Below are positions 47,109 to 57,772 of a DNA stretch of 64,000 bases, one piece after another. Each line of letters starts with the position of its first letter. Within the stretch, counting starts at the first letter, position 1. The position numbers were made by a program, and so were the translations under genes. Origin of the DNA: Pycnococcus provasolii (taxonomy: Eukaryota; Chlorophyta; Pseudoscourfieldiophyceae; Pseudoscourfieldiales); assembly GCA_049487715.1 (NCBI GenBank), contig CP150551.1, positions 310,001 through 374,000 on the forward strand, written 5' to 3'. The notes under the pieces were generated by a model. That model made no database searches. It saw only the letters and a program-made list of their open reading frames with translations, and was not told where the DNA came from.

Positions 47109-48174
47109 CTTTCCTAACCCCGAAACAAACGGAATTACGGAATTATTCGGGGTTTGCTTTTTGCCCCTGATGTTGACCTACGGTAGCAGCCTGATGATCA
47201 AGCTTTTGTCACCTTCGTTTTTTGAGTTTTCCCGTCGAGCTCGAGCTCCCTGCCTCCGGACTCCTCCCATAGACAGACAGCATGAGGCTGTCTTCTATGT
47301 AAAGTTTTACAGTATGTGAGGTCTGGGCTCTGTGCCTCTTCTGTTGTCTGTTGGGCGAGGAGTTGGCCCTAATAAAAAAAGGTGCGGTTAGGGTGTGCGA
47401 AACACACGACTGTGTGAGGCCCACCGCCCACGCACAGGTGCTACTGTAGACCCACACTTGTAAACTGTGCTGATGTGCTCTATTACTGCTCTGCTGCACT
47501 GCATCCGTGCACCAACCCTGTCTGCCTACCATGTGGGCATAGTGATGAGGCTCCATGGCTCCATGCAAGCGCCATGTGTAAAAGGTTGATTTTGTCTCTT
47601 CTTCTTCTGCCATCTGCGAGAGTGCGAGCGCATGATGGGGGGCCCCAGGCTGAAAGCCTGCCAGGAGAATGCCCGAGAAAGCACGCATGGCCAGGCAGCC
47701 AGGCACAGGTGGGTGAGCAAGAACGTTAGCCTAATAAATGCGGAAGAACGCCATCACGGAAGAACGAGACGAGACAACTACCCGGGTAGTTCAACGAGTC
47801 CAGAGGACTAAATGAACTTTCGCACCACCTTTCGTCAACTGCATGCACCACAGGCACCAAACGTCCAAACTGTCCGGACTCTCCAGGCAGCCACCTACTT
47901 TAGTTGGTAGGTGGGTGGTGACCAGTGGTCTCTCTCCAGGCCTCCATGTGGTGCCGTGGTGTTGGCCCCCTTGAATGAACCCACTTCATTTCAGGACTTG
48001 CAAGTTGCAATTAACCGAGACCAACGCTGAGACCCGTTCTCGCGGCCTTCACGTGAACTCCGAACTCCGAAGAACACAGAGGAGGGCGAAGAAGGGTGCA
48101 CTCTTAAGAAGTTCCCAAACCCGCTTTTCTTTCCTTTCTTTTTCTTTCCGGCGCATTCTTGTATTGCACGCGAC
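47109..48174. other. Gene-poor spacer
   Basis: Just over 1 kb with no supported gene. A 165-codon minus frame (47209-47706) lacks any domain. A GGTTAGGG motif occurs near 47387. The 5' end of the next gene has a T/C-rich stretch at 48123-48155. Confidence 0.5.
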
Positions 48175-50466
48175 ATGGACAGAAGGCAGGCTAGCGCCGG
48201 CGAGGTACTTGGCAAGCTCGGACTGCACACCGTCGCTCTGCTGCACGAACGCATCGCGGCGGAGAGACGGACGTCAATTGAGCGTCGAAACACCATCGAG
48301 CGAAGAGGGAGCGTGAGCTTGTCGCTCAAGCAACGCGGGCCGGCGATACCCCCTCAGACGCTCTCGCCGGAGCAGAAGGAAATCAAAAGACGGATAAAGA
48401 AGAGACAGGAGACTGGGTGGGCGAGTGCGCCGGACCGCGCATATCGGCCACTCGGAACGCCGGACCTCGTGCGTCCGAAGGGAAGCGTTGCAAAGGTTGC
48501 AAAGGATGAGGTGCCACCGTTCGGCGGTGCGCGAGACATACGTCCTGACAAGGATGGCGTACGTGGAGGCGTGGAGGCGAGGTCGGGCCCACTTCCGGGA
48601 ACAAACGCTTCAGGCATGCCGCCAGGAACACGAGGAGCGGCAGGCATCGACGTGTCGGGGCACGACGAGGAGCTGCAGACGTTTGTGAGCAACGAGCCAC
48701 GCCTGCCGGAGCGTACACGAGGAAACGGATACAACCTGCTTCGCCAGGCGGTTGGCAAGGCGAGGCAGCGCTGCCTGCAGTGCAAGAGTGGTGGCAGCTT
48801 CGTCGACATTGTCAATACCGAGCACAAGGCGCTACAGGAGGCGGCGGCGCGGAGCCCACGACCAGTCAGAAAGTCGCCGGCGAAGGTTGGCGCGTTGCCA
48901 AGCCCTGCAAGGATGGGAAGAGAGCGGTTAAGCCACAGCCACACCACGTTTGGCACAGGCAAGGCTGCGGACGACAGCTCGACGACGAAGGACGACGTCA
49001 ATGCCACTCCTTCCGCCGCGAGGACACCGCGCGGTGGCGAGCTTCCCGATCCGCATCCACCCCGCTCGAAGAGCGCGCAGCCGGAGGTGGACCTCATCGT
49101 GCGCGACTTCCGCGCACGCGAGAAGACGTACCTGCCTTGGCACAATCGTCGCAACGACGCGCTTCGCGACTCGACGGGTGGCTTCGACGCGTCGGGCGCG
49201 GGGTACGTGAGCACACCGATGCGGAGAGAGGAGATCGAGTCTCAGCTCATGTTCGAGGGCGGGGCGATGGGAACGCGCGACATGATCCGGTCCGAGGCGG
49301 CGATGTACCTCGACGGCACGGAGCTCATGGCTCCCGCCGGCTTCGTGGAGTGGGAAAATTCCATCCCTAACAATGTGGGCGGCGGTGATCCCTCGGGAGG
49401 AGGTGACGCCGTTGCGAACGAATTTTTGAAGCCGCACAAGGGACTGGACGAATACGTCATTCGGTTCGACGCGACGCGCGAGCTTCTGAACCGCAAACTT
49501 CGCAAGGACCTGATGAACCTGACGGCGGAGCGCGTTTCCGCCGCGCGTGCGAAGAGCGCGGCTTTCGACGAGATCACGTCGAACGCCACGGGTCACTTCC
49601 ATGCGGAGGAGTGGCGCCTGCGCAGCGAGCAGCAACGTCTTCGCAACCAGCTGGGTGCGATACAGAAGCATCCGTGGTACGGCCGCCTGCTTCGAGTCAT
49701 CACGCACGGCGGTCGCTTCGCGAGCCCGGCGGAGCGTCACCTTCTGGACAACATCAAGCATGCCATCGAGCGCGGCGACGGGTTTGGCATGCGCGAGTTT
49801 GCGGAGCTGCTGATGAGCATGAAGAAGGAGGACTTCGCGTGCCCCGAGGCGCAGCGCGTCGTGATTTTCTTGAAGGAGGAGTTGGGAGTGAGCTCGACGG
49901 AGATGAAAATGCTGCTGGCGAAGCTGAAGCATCCGGTGCCTTACCAGATTCTGATGGACGAGGTGGAGGCGCACACGGGCTCGGACATGCGAAGGCACCG
50001 AAGTGGCACGATGTCTGGCGGGTTCAACGCGGCGGTGGCGTTGAGAACTGCGCATTCCATCGGCAAGATGGCAGTACGCGCCGGCCAAACGTTCGGTGGT
50101 GCGAACATGCCGATGTCGAGCGACTGGCGAAGTCGACTCGATCAGGCGGCTCTGCACGGCAACGTGATGAGCAAGCTGTACCAGATGCAGATGTCGCAGC
50201 AGGGCGGCGGTGCGAGCCTCGGGCTCGGCATTACGCCAAAGACGCCGCTGTCACAGAGCGGCAAGGGAACGAGCGCGATGACGAGCGGGCTCGCGACGCC
50301 TGGACAAGGGACAGGAGGCCCTTCAAGCGGGCGAGGTGCGGACGGTACCCGTAAGATGAGCGAGTTCATGCAGGCTGTGAAGAGCGTGGAGAAGACGGCG
50401 GGCGACGACACCAGCTCGGCGATGAGCGGAGGCGGCGTCAGCATGAAGAAGGCGAACCTTGTTTAA
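48175..50466 (+). CDS. Unrecognised 763-aa protein
   Basis: A long frame with the same strong GC3 bias as its neighbours, so it is very likely a gene. I do not recognise a family. The N-terminal 300 residues are basic and disordered (ERRTSIERRNTIERRGSVSL), with several Arg-x-x-Ser and Ser-Pro sites suggesting phosphorylation. A conserved-looking middle (about 310-610) has LIVRDFRAREKTYLPWHNRR, YVIRFDATRELLNRKLRKDL and HPWYGRLLRVITHGGRFASP. It continues with IERGDGFGMREFAELLMSMK, then helices suggestive of an EF-hand-like or ARM-like fold. The C-terminus is Gly/Ser/Met-rich. No signal peptide or membrane helix is seen. It is probably a cytoskeletal or ciliary protein, but this is a guess. Confidence 0.6.
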   Translation: MDRRQASAGEVLGKLGLHTVALLHERIAAERRTSIERRNTIERRGSVSLSLKQRGPAIPPQTLSPEQKEIKRRIKKRQETGWASAPDRAYRPLGTPDLVRPKGSVAKVAKDEVPPFGGARDIRPDKDGVRGGVEARSGPLPGTNASGMPPGTRGAAGIDVSGHDEELQTFVSNEPRLPERTRGNGYNLLRQAVGKARQRCLQCKSGGSFVDIVNTEHKALQEAAARSPRPVRKSPAKVGALPSPARMGRERLSHSHTTFGTGKAADDSSTTKDDVNATPSAARTPRGGELPDPHPPRSKSAQPEVDLIVRDFRAREKTYLPWHNRRNDALRDSTGGFDASGAGYVSTPMRREEIESQLMFEGGAMGTRDMIRSEAAMYLDGTELMAPAGFVEWENSIPNNVGGGDPSGGGDAVANEFLKPHKGLDEYVIRFDATRELLNRKLRKDLMNLTAERVSAARAKSAAFDEITSNATGHFHAEEWRLRSEQQRLRNQLGAIQKHPWYGRLLRVITHGGRFASPAERHLLDNIKHAIERGDGFGMREFAELLMSMKKEDFACPEAQRVVIFLKEELGVSSTEMKMLLAKLKHPVPYQILMDEVEAHTGSDMRRHRSGTMSGGFNAAVALRTAHSIGKMAVRAGQTFGGANMPMSSDWRSRLDQAALHGNVMSKLYQMQMSQQGGGASLGLGITPKTPLSQSGKGTSAMTSGLATPGQGTGGPSSGRGADGTRKMSEFMQAVKSVEKTAGDDTSSAMSGGGVSMKKANLV

Positions 50467-51489
50467 TGTTTAACAACACACAAAACCTACATAGTACTAG
50501 CTATCGTAGTACCACCACCACCACCACACTGATAGTCTATCATGTTTTTATCTGATTTGCATTTCATACATGTGTGTGTACGTAGTACTACTATACACCG
50601 ACAGACTGTCGTAGTATGTCTAGTATCCTAAGGCGTACTGCACGGTTAGGTACCGTAGGGATGGGAACCAACTGCCTCGTCAGGGGTTACATACATACAT
50701 AAGAGCTAACATACGCAGGCCGGTTCGCGTGATCTCCCCAGACAGATACCAGAGTTCTTCTTTCTTGCGAAGGAGAGAAGGAGAGGGAGGGAGGGCAACG
50801 CAAACAACACCGCCCGGGTCCCACCTGTTGTTCAGGAAACGGACGACAGGCGAAAGCACGAAAGTCCGCAAAAATCCCTAACCATAACCCTTACATACAG
50901 TAGTACTAAAAAGTGACTCGTGACTCGTGACTCGTGAAGGGCCAACCAAGGTGGTGCCAGACGTCGTGCAAGGTTCGTGGCACTTCGTGCCAAGTGCCCA
51001 AGTTCAAGGCTTGAGCCCAGAGCCCCTGCAAGAGCCTCCCAAGGCAGAAGGCCCTCCCCCCCTTTTTTTTCGAGAAGTCCCCATAGGAGGGGATACCTCT
51101 TTTCTTTTGAGGTCCCAGCATGCGGGACCCAAGCCGTGAAGATATATCTCCGATTCCCTGACCGATTCCCCAACAAGGGGGTGTGCGGTGGATAATGCTT
51201 TTCAGAACCCCTGTGGACCGCATAAAAAACCTCCGGAGTCTCCTCTCCTCTCCTCTCTCTGGCCTTCACGTCCCATGCATGGTGGTTGTTCGACGAAAGG
51301 TTATCCCTCTTCGGCTAGAATTATCCCCGAGTGATTCCAGTCCTCCTGGTGGGTGGTTCCCTTCCCTCGCAGGCGGCACAACCTCTCAGGCCCGGTTCTC
51401 CCCTCCCCCTCTCGCCCTCGTCCTCGTCCTCTCGAGGCCCCTCGATCGGTCCGGTCCCTCTCATATCTTTCTCTAAGAAAGTAAGAAGT
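50467..51489. other. Spacer upstream of transketolase
   Basis: Contains CCACCA runs (50508-50527), CCCTAACCATAACCCT (50876-50891) and three tandem GTGACTC units (50911-50937). A T-run lies at 51061-51070 and a C/T-rich stretch just before the transketolase ATG. An in-frame ATG at 51331 would lengthen transketolase by 53 residues. No separate gene is seen. Confidence 0.5.
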
Positions 51490-53614
51490 ATGGCGCCTAT
51501 TGTTACCTCCCGTAGCAGCTCTCTGTCCGCCCGCTCGGCCTCTGCGGTGCGCTCCGTGCGCTCTGCCCGTGGTGTGGCCCGCTCCTCGCGCTCCCCCCGC
51601 GTCTCGGCGGCGACGACCATCGCGCCCGCGTCCACGGAACTCGCGACGCAGTGCATCAACGCCATCCGCTTCCTCGCCATCGATGGCGTGGAGAAGGCCA
51701 ACTCCGGACACCCCGGACTGCCGATGGGATGCGCGCCCATGTCCTTCATCCTCTGGGACGAGGTGATGAAGTTCAACCCGAAGAACCCGGATTGGTTCAA
51801 CCGCGACCGCTTCGTGCTGTCCGCCGGACACGGCTCCATGCTCATCTACAGCATGCTCCACCTCACGGGCTACGACAGCGTCGCCAAGGAGGACCTCATG
51901 AGCTTCCGCCAGCTCGACTCCAAGACGCCCGGACACCCCGAGAACTTCATGACGGCTGGGTGCGAGGTGACGACCGGACCGCTCGGACAGGGTATCTGCA
52001 ATGCCGTTGGACTTGCGCTCGCCGAGGCGCACCTCGCCGCGCGCTTCAACAAGCCCGGCTGCGAGGTGGTGGACCACTACACCTACTGCATCATGGGTGA
52101 CGGCTGCAACATGGAGGGTGTCTCCGGAGAGGCGGCGTCCCTCGCCGGCCACTGGGGACTTGGCAAGCTCATCGTCTTCTACGACGACAACAAGATCTCC
52201 ATCGACGGACACACGGACATCTCGTTCACGGAGGATGTGTCCGCCCGCTACGCGGCGTACGGCTGGCACACGCAGCACGTCGAGGACGGAAACACGGACC
52301 TCGAGGGTATCCGCAAGGCGATCGAGGAGGCGAAGAAGGTGACGGACAAGCCGTCGCTCATCAAGGTGTCCACCATCATCGGATACGGATCGCCCAACAA
52401 GGCTGACAGCCACGACGTGCACGGAGCCGCGCTCGGACCGGACGAGGTGGCGGCCACGCGCGCCAACCTCAACTGGAACTACTCCGAGTTCGAGGTGCCG
52501 GAGGAGGTGAGCGGCCAGATGGACAAGTCGGAGAAGGGCGCCGCGCTCGAGGCTGAGTGGGAGGCGACGCTCGCCAAGTACGAGAAGGAGTTCCCCGAGG
52601 ACGCCAAGGTGTTCAAGCAGCTCATCTCGCGCGAGCTGCCCGCGGGATGGGAGAAGTGTCTGCCGACGTACACGTCGGAGGACAAGGGCATTGCCACGCG
52701 CCTGCACTCGCAGACGATGCTCAACGCGCTCTGCGAGGTGCTCCCCGGCTTCATCGGCGGATCGGCGGATCTTGCGCCGTCGAACATGACGCTCATGAAG
52801 GCGCACGGAGACTTCCAGAAGGACTCGCCGGCGGAGCGCAACCTGCGATTCGGAGTTCGCGAGCACGGCATGGGTGCCATCTGCAACGGCATTGCGCTGC
52901 ACAACAGCGGACTCATCCCGTACTGCGCCACCTTCTTCATCTTCACGGACTACATGCGCGGCGCCATGCGTGTGGCCGCGCTCAGCGAGGCTGGCGTGAT
53001 CCACGTCATGACGCACGACTCCATCGGACTTGGAGAGGATGGCCCGACGCACCAGCCTATTGAGCACCTCGCGTCGTTCCGCTGCATGCCCAACATGCTC
53101 GTGTTCCGCCCGTGCGACGGAAACGAGACGGCGGGAGCCTACAAGGTGGCCGTCGAGCGCCGCAACATGCCGTCAACGCTCGCGCTCTCGCGCCAGGGCA
53201 TGCCCAACATGGACACCACCTCGATCGCGGGTGTCGAGAAGGGCGCGTACGTTGTGTACGGCGTCGCCGCCGGCGAGTCGTGCGACGTCATCCTCATCGG
53301 AACTGGCTCTGAGGTGGAGATGTGCGTGGATGCCGCGAAGGAGCTCGAGGGTGAGGGCAAGAAGGTTCGCGTCGTGTCCATGCCCTGCATGGAGCTCTTC
53401 GAGGAGCAGTCGGCCGACTACAAGAAGTCGGTGATCGACCCCTCGGTTTCCGCCCTCGTGTCCGTGTGAGGCGGCGTCCTCGTTCGGCTGGGGCGCGTAC
53501 TCCAACGCGCACGTCGGCATTGACGGCTTCGGTGCCTCCGCGCCGGCTCCGGCTCTCTACAAAAAGTTCGGCATCACGGTGGATGCCGTCGTGGCTGCCG
53601 CCAAGTCTCTGTAA
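51490..53614 (+). CDS. Transketolase, plastid, with +1 frame break at 53467
   Basis: Thiamine-diphosphate enzyme of the Calvin and pentose-phosphate cycles. From ATG 51490 the leader (Ser/Arg/Val-rich, about 45 residues) looks like a plastid transit peptide. The body has [20 protein letters not shown], the ThDP motif [20 protein letters not shown]...DDNKISIDG, catalytic His residues, [15 protein letters not shown] and [19 protein letters not shown]. The frame stops at TGA 53467-53469 after SALVSV. The missing C-terminal 48 residues (from [13 protein letters not shown] to AAAKSL, stop 53612-53614) follow at once in the +1 frame. One extra T accounts for the break. Codon use is almost wholly C/G-ending, as in highly expressed genes. 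Confidence 0.93.
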
Positions 53615-53739
53615 ATTTGAAGAGACAAGTGATTTGCTGTGGGGATTAGAGATTGGGATTTTACACACCTAGCGTGTAAAAAGACAAAAAAACATTTACA
53701 AAAATAATCTCTTCAAACAAAAAAAGATTATTAGGACAC

Positions 53740-54981
53740 TTACAAACAACACAGTGCAACACCAATCATGCTGTCGCGCGTCACCAATTTGCTCAGCTCG
53801 TCCTCGCTCATCTCCTCTGTGTTCGAAGGGCGCTCTGGGAGGACGAGGAAACGGCAGTCCGCCGTCGCGTCGTGAACCTCAACGCGCGTAGATGCGTCAG
53901 GTTCCGATCCGAACATGCGGAGAATTGCACGCGGATCGCGCGCAGCCTGCGCGCGATAGTGACGACTTCGGTACCAGCTTGGAGAATGACCGAGCACCGT
54001 GCGAGGGTAGCACGAACAGAGAGTGCAAACGACGAGATGGCGAACGTTCGGCGAATTCGCGACGACAATTAGCTTCGTCGGGGCTGTGTCGTTGCTCGTT
54101 TCCGCTCCAAAAGCTTCCTTGATGGCAGATGGTGCATCTTCGAGAAGTCGTGCCTTAAATTCAGGTGAACACCACGCCTTTGCCACGATGCGTGCACCAA
54201 GCGTCGACTGACCAGCGCTCTCGGTTCGCTCAATCGCAGCGCGGAGAGTTTCCTTCGTGGCAAGGTTGGCGACATCCACGGCAAGGCGTATGGTTGCCTC
54301 GGCCAGATGCTGTCCAGCCTTGGGCGCCCCCTCGCGATTGACGGCGTTTTCCTCCGTCTCGGCGGGAGACACGTGCTTGTGATCGCCATGGTCATGATGT
54401 TCGTGATGATGATGCACCTTGGTTCGCTTCGGGTCTGGCGCGCCGTCGTCGCCGTGCGTGGCACTTCCATAATCTAGTTCCAACCAAGGCTCGTACACCT
54501 CCGCGGTGATACTGTCTTCGCCGCCGAAGTCTGCGCCTTTTGGAGTCCAGATATCGCGCATAAGGAATCGCACGCGATACAGTCGGCACTTTGGGCTCGC
54601 CACCTTCGGGTCCGCGAAAGCGACGAGCTCTGGGTTGGCATAGCAGCCTATGAACTCTTCCACGACTCCACGCTGGCCAAAGATGTAGCCTGGTGTACGC
54701 AAGTGCGGCTTGCGCCAAGTGCACGCAAAGTCGAAAGACTTCACGCGCACTGTATCATTTTTCGCGAACGGCGTTTCACGAGCACCCGTCTCCGATGCTT
54801 TCGTGATACCAAGTTCTCTCGCGATATCCTCCTCTTTCACAAGTCCCCGTTCTCGAAGGCAACCAAGGAGCGCACACGCCCACTTTGCATAATACGACAA
54901 GTGCGTTTGTGCAGACGGCTCAAGACTTTCAATCCGCCGTCTCAGTTCGTCGACCGTCATAAGGGGAGGTTTCGAGGACAT
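53740..54981 (-). CDS. Fused beta-alpha nitrile hydratase, cobalt type
   Basis: A 413-aa single-chain enzyme that hydrates nitriles to amides. The beta-type half comes first (MTVDELRRRIESLEP, VRVKSFDFACTWRKPHLRTP). Then comes a His-rich linker (VHHHHEHHDHGDHKH), followed by the alpha-type half. The metal-binding motif VCTLCSC has Thr at position 3, as in cobalt enzymes (iron enzymes have Ser), and leads into SWYRSRHYRAQAARDPRAIL. The second Cys-type claw residues Cys-Ser-Cys are intact. The same beta-linker-alpha arrangement with a His-rich linker is known from choanoflagellates and some other protists. Bacterial enzymes have separate subunits. An in-frame ATG at 55113 would add 44 residues. 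Confidence 0.92.
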   Translation of the reverse strand: MSSKPPLMTVDELRRRIESLEPSAQTHLSYYAKWACALLGCLRERGLVKEEDIARELGITKASETGARETPFAKNDTVRVKSFDFACTWRKPHLRTPGYIFGQRGVVEEFIGCYANPELVAFADPKVASPKCRLYRVRFLMRDIWTPKGADFGGEDSITAEVYEPWLELDYGSATHGDDGAPDPKRTKVHHHHEHHDHGDHKHVSPAETEENAVNREGAPKAGQHLAEATIRLAVDVANLATKETLRAAIERTESAGQSTLGARIVAKAWCSPEFKARLLEDAPSAIKEAFGAETSNDTAPTKLIVVANSPNVRHLVVCTLCSCYPRTVLGHSPSWYRSRHYRAQAARDPRAILRMFGSEPDASTRVEVHDATADCRFLVLPERPSNTEEMSEDELSKLVTRDSMIGVALCCL

Positions 54982-55918
54982 CGCGATGATACATAAAGCG
55001 TCAACTTGTTTCTCCCACAAGAAAACACACGACTCTGAATTAGCTGGAGAGGAAATCAATGAGTAAAAGGAAGAAGCAGATACAGGATCATCGTCGTCAC
55101 CCAAGTCACCCAAGTCAGGAAGGGAGGCAACGTCGTGCGCGCCTAAGATTATTATTATTAGTAGTATGAGGAGACGGCATGATAATCAGACACGGGTACA
55201 CACCAATCACAAGAAAGTTAAGGTTAGGAGGGTGTGACAAAATATCTATCTCGCGATCCTTTCCGTATCTCTCAAACACCCGGGTGGGGAGGACCGTAAG
55301 CCCTGCAAGCAAGGTTGCTAAATACTGTAAGGTTAGATTTCAGGGTAGTAGTAGGGTAGGGGTTAGGGGGAGTGAGTCTGTTACGGTTAGGGGTTATGTA
55401 GGAGTTGCCACGCCCAAGGTCCACGCCCATAGGAATACCTTGACGTTTGCCACAAAAGAGTCTTTCTTTGCCACCCAGGTGGTACATACTTCTCTCTATC
55501 CCCTATAAAGGTAGAACTAATAAGGTCGTCTTTGATCCCATGATGGCATGATGGCATGATGGCACGATGGCATATGATGTCGCTACTTACCATGGTGGTA
55601 TTGTAGTCAAAGTAGTTCTTAGACTATGGTGAGGGAGATGAGTTGCGGATGACCAGTGTGATGAGACAACATTATTAGGTTGCTCCGAGTTCCTATCGTA
55701 GTACTACCCTAATCATCATCCTGATGGGTTGATCATCAGTGAGACTTCGTTGATTTGTTCCCCTGTTTCTTGCAGTTTCTTGCACGTGTCGCTCTTTGCC
55801 GTTGTTGAAGCAAACGGCGCACGCCCCCATTAATTCCCCATTTGTTTGTAGTGCACTTTGCTTGGCTTGCTCGGTCATTATCATTACACTACTTTTTAAG
55901 GTTTAGGCCAGCTTAATC
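54982..55918. other. Divergent spacer
   Basis: Between nitrile hydratase and the LEA2-like gene. It contains degenerate GGGTAGGGGTTAGGGGG motifs (55352-55370), a tandem ATGATGGC run (55540-55577) and lower GC than the genes. Short frames only. No gene is supported. Confidence 0.5.
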
Positions 55919-57772
55919 ATGGCTCCTCCTTCTCCTTCATTCTCATTCTCATTCTCCCCAGGTCCAGGTGGAGGTGGTGATTCTGGACCATCACCGGCCG
56001 GTGATAGTAGTTCCCGAAGTCTTTCTGCAGCTGATTCGCACGTCATTCGACTCTCTGAAGTCGAACAACATCACGCACCATCATCAACAGCAAAGATGAA
56101 TGCCGTTGGAGGACAAAAAGGTACCCGTAACGAACCTGTAGCAGAAAACAAAAGTTACGGCAACGTGAACGACGACGACGACGACGAAGAGCTGGCGAAG
56201 ATATCCGAGCTTGAGGCGACGCCGAAACCGCCACAGGCCGCACAAGAACGTGTGCGACTATTCTGCGGCTGTGCCGGGCCGGAAGTATCGCGAAAAACGA
56301 GACTCGTCACCTTGTCGGTTTGCGGTGTTGTGAGCTTCCTCGCAGTCGCAGCGGTCGTCACCATCGTGGCCATATGGTCGACGATTAAACAGGTGAAAGA
56401 CTTCCGCTCGTGCTGGATCAACATATGCGACCACGGCGTGGAAGTGTCAGACGCAAAGATCATTGATATGGGAAATATCACGCGCTTTGCGGAGGTTGCC
56501 AACGACGCTTCGTTTTCTTGCGCAAAGTCGTTCGAGGAAAGCACGCGCGACGGCACAGGTAAGGTGTACGCTGCCGTGACCGTGTACAATCCCAACCCGT
56601 ATGAAGCACGCATCGTCAACACTGTCGTTCACATCGATGCGACGCCGGAGATTCCCGTGGGTTCTGACAACGCGCTTGCGTTGAAGCTTAAGGACCTCAG
56701 CGCGCGCGTGATGGAGTGCGAAGTGCCCTCGATTCGCGTCAAAAAGGGAGACAATCTCGTCGCGGCGACTTGCACCATCTTCCTCAAGGACACCGTGCTA
56801 GGACGAAGCATGCAGGCATACCTGGACGGGTACAAGGTGAACCTCAAGCAGCGCGCAATGGCAAGGGTCAACGTGCTGGGCATTCGCGACTTCAAGATGG
56901 ACGAAACGACTGACCTCGTGCTTGCGCCCACCACGCTGCACCCGAGCTACTTGCCGCCGGGTGCCATGCCGCCGCCGCCAGCGCCTCTGGGAATTGTCGC
57001 CAACAACAACAACAACGATTTCTTTGGGAATACGGCCAAGTGCCCCGGCACCACGGACTTGCATTTCGACTTACCCACCGTGTTCGTGTGTGGCATCTAC
57101 TTCACCAACTCCGTCGCGAGCACTCTCACGAGCATGATCGGAAGCGTCATGGGCAATTCAGATTCAGGCGTGGACGTGGAGCTCGACGGGACCATTGCAC
57201 TTCATAATCCGACGGCATTTCCAGTGGTTGTGCAATATGCGCAGGTTCGCATGATTCACGACGACGGCGCTACTGTTGCACGGCTAGCAGACTCGATACT
57301 CGTGCCCTCGAATTACACCGAACTCTTAGTGTTCCGCGCATCCATACCAGCGTCAGAGGCTGCAGCGGTGGCATCCAAACTGCTTGAGGGCAGGTTGCGC
57401 ATGAATGTCACCGGACAAATTGACATTGCGATGCTCACCACAGAATTCACCATCAACATTAAAGAAACTCCGGTGATCGCGAGTGAGATGGATGAGGAAT
57501 TCAGCTCGGCTATGGGCGGCACCCACCGCCGAGCGCTTGCGCAGCAGTCGGAGCTGGAGCTGGGATCGAAAGGGTCTGCGTACGATATCGCATTGAGCTT
57601 AGCGCAGGGCAAGTGCCTATGCGTGTACCATTGTGGATCCGACGCGGAGCATTCCACAATGCTGAGCCTCCGAAACACCACGACGCGCGACAACGTCACT
57701 CCGAATGCAGGAACGGAAGCGGCTGCTCCGAGCAGCCCAGCTGATGCATTATGGGGCTTCTTATTCGGCTGA
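55919..57772 (+). CDS. LEA2/NHL-like single-pass membrane protein
   Basis: A 617-aa protein. A disordered N-terminal cytosolic region of about 120 residues precedes one membrane helix (LVTLSVCGVVSFLAVAAVVTIVAIW). The large extracytoplasmic part has two LEA_2/WHy-like beta domains: VYAAVTVYNPNPYEARIVNT with following strands, and VDVELDGTIALHNPTAFPVV with its strands. N-P-N or N-P-T after a strand is the signature of this fold (NDR1/HIN1-like and TMEM106 proteins). A Pro-rich loop and an Asn run lie between. Several N-x-S/T sites support a lumenal or extracellular location. The role is unknown; in plants such proteins act at the plasma membrane in stress responses. Confidence 0.6.
   Translation: MAPPSPSFSFSFSPGPGGGGDSGPSPAGDSSSRSLSAADSHVIRLSEVEQHHAPSSTAKMNAVGGQKGTRNEPVAENKSYGNVNDDDDDEELAKISELEATPKPPQAAQERVRLFCGCAGPEVSRKTRLVTLSVCGVVSFLAVAAVVTIVAIWSTIKQVKDFRSCWINICDHGVEVSDAKIIDMGNITRFAEVANDASFSCAKSFEESTRDGTGKVYAAVTVYNPNPYEARIVNTVVHIDATPEIPVGSDNALALKLKDLSARVMECEVPSIRVKKGDNLVAATCTIFLKDTVLGRSMQAYLDGYKVNLKQRAMARVNVLGIRDFKMDETTDLVLAPTTLHPSYLPPGAMPPPPAPLGIVANNNNNDFFGNTAKCPGTTDLHFDLPTVFVCGIYFTNSVASTLTSMIGSVMGNSDSGVDVELDGTIALHNPTAFPVVVQYAQVRMIHDDGATVARLADSILVPSNYTELLVFRASIPASEAAAVASKLLEGRLRMNVTGQIDIAMLTTEFTINIKETPVIASEMDEEFSSAMGGTHRRALAQQSELELGSKGSAYDIALSLAQGKCLCVYHCGSDAEHSTMLSLRNTTTRDNVTPNAGTEAAAPSSPADALWGFLFG

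Noticed and set aside
51301-53067. 588-codon minus frame across transketolase
   Set aside because: Antisense shadow of a gene with strong third-position GC. No domain.
53467-53469. TGA as selenocysteine in transketolase
   Set aside because: The family continues in the +1 frame, not in the same frame, after the TGA.
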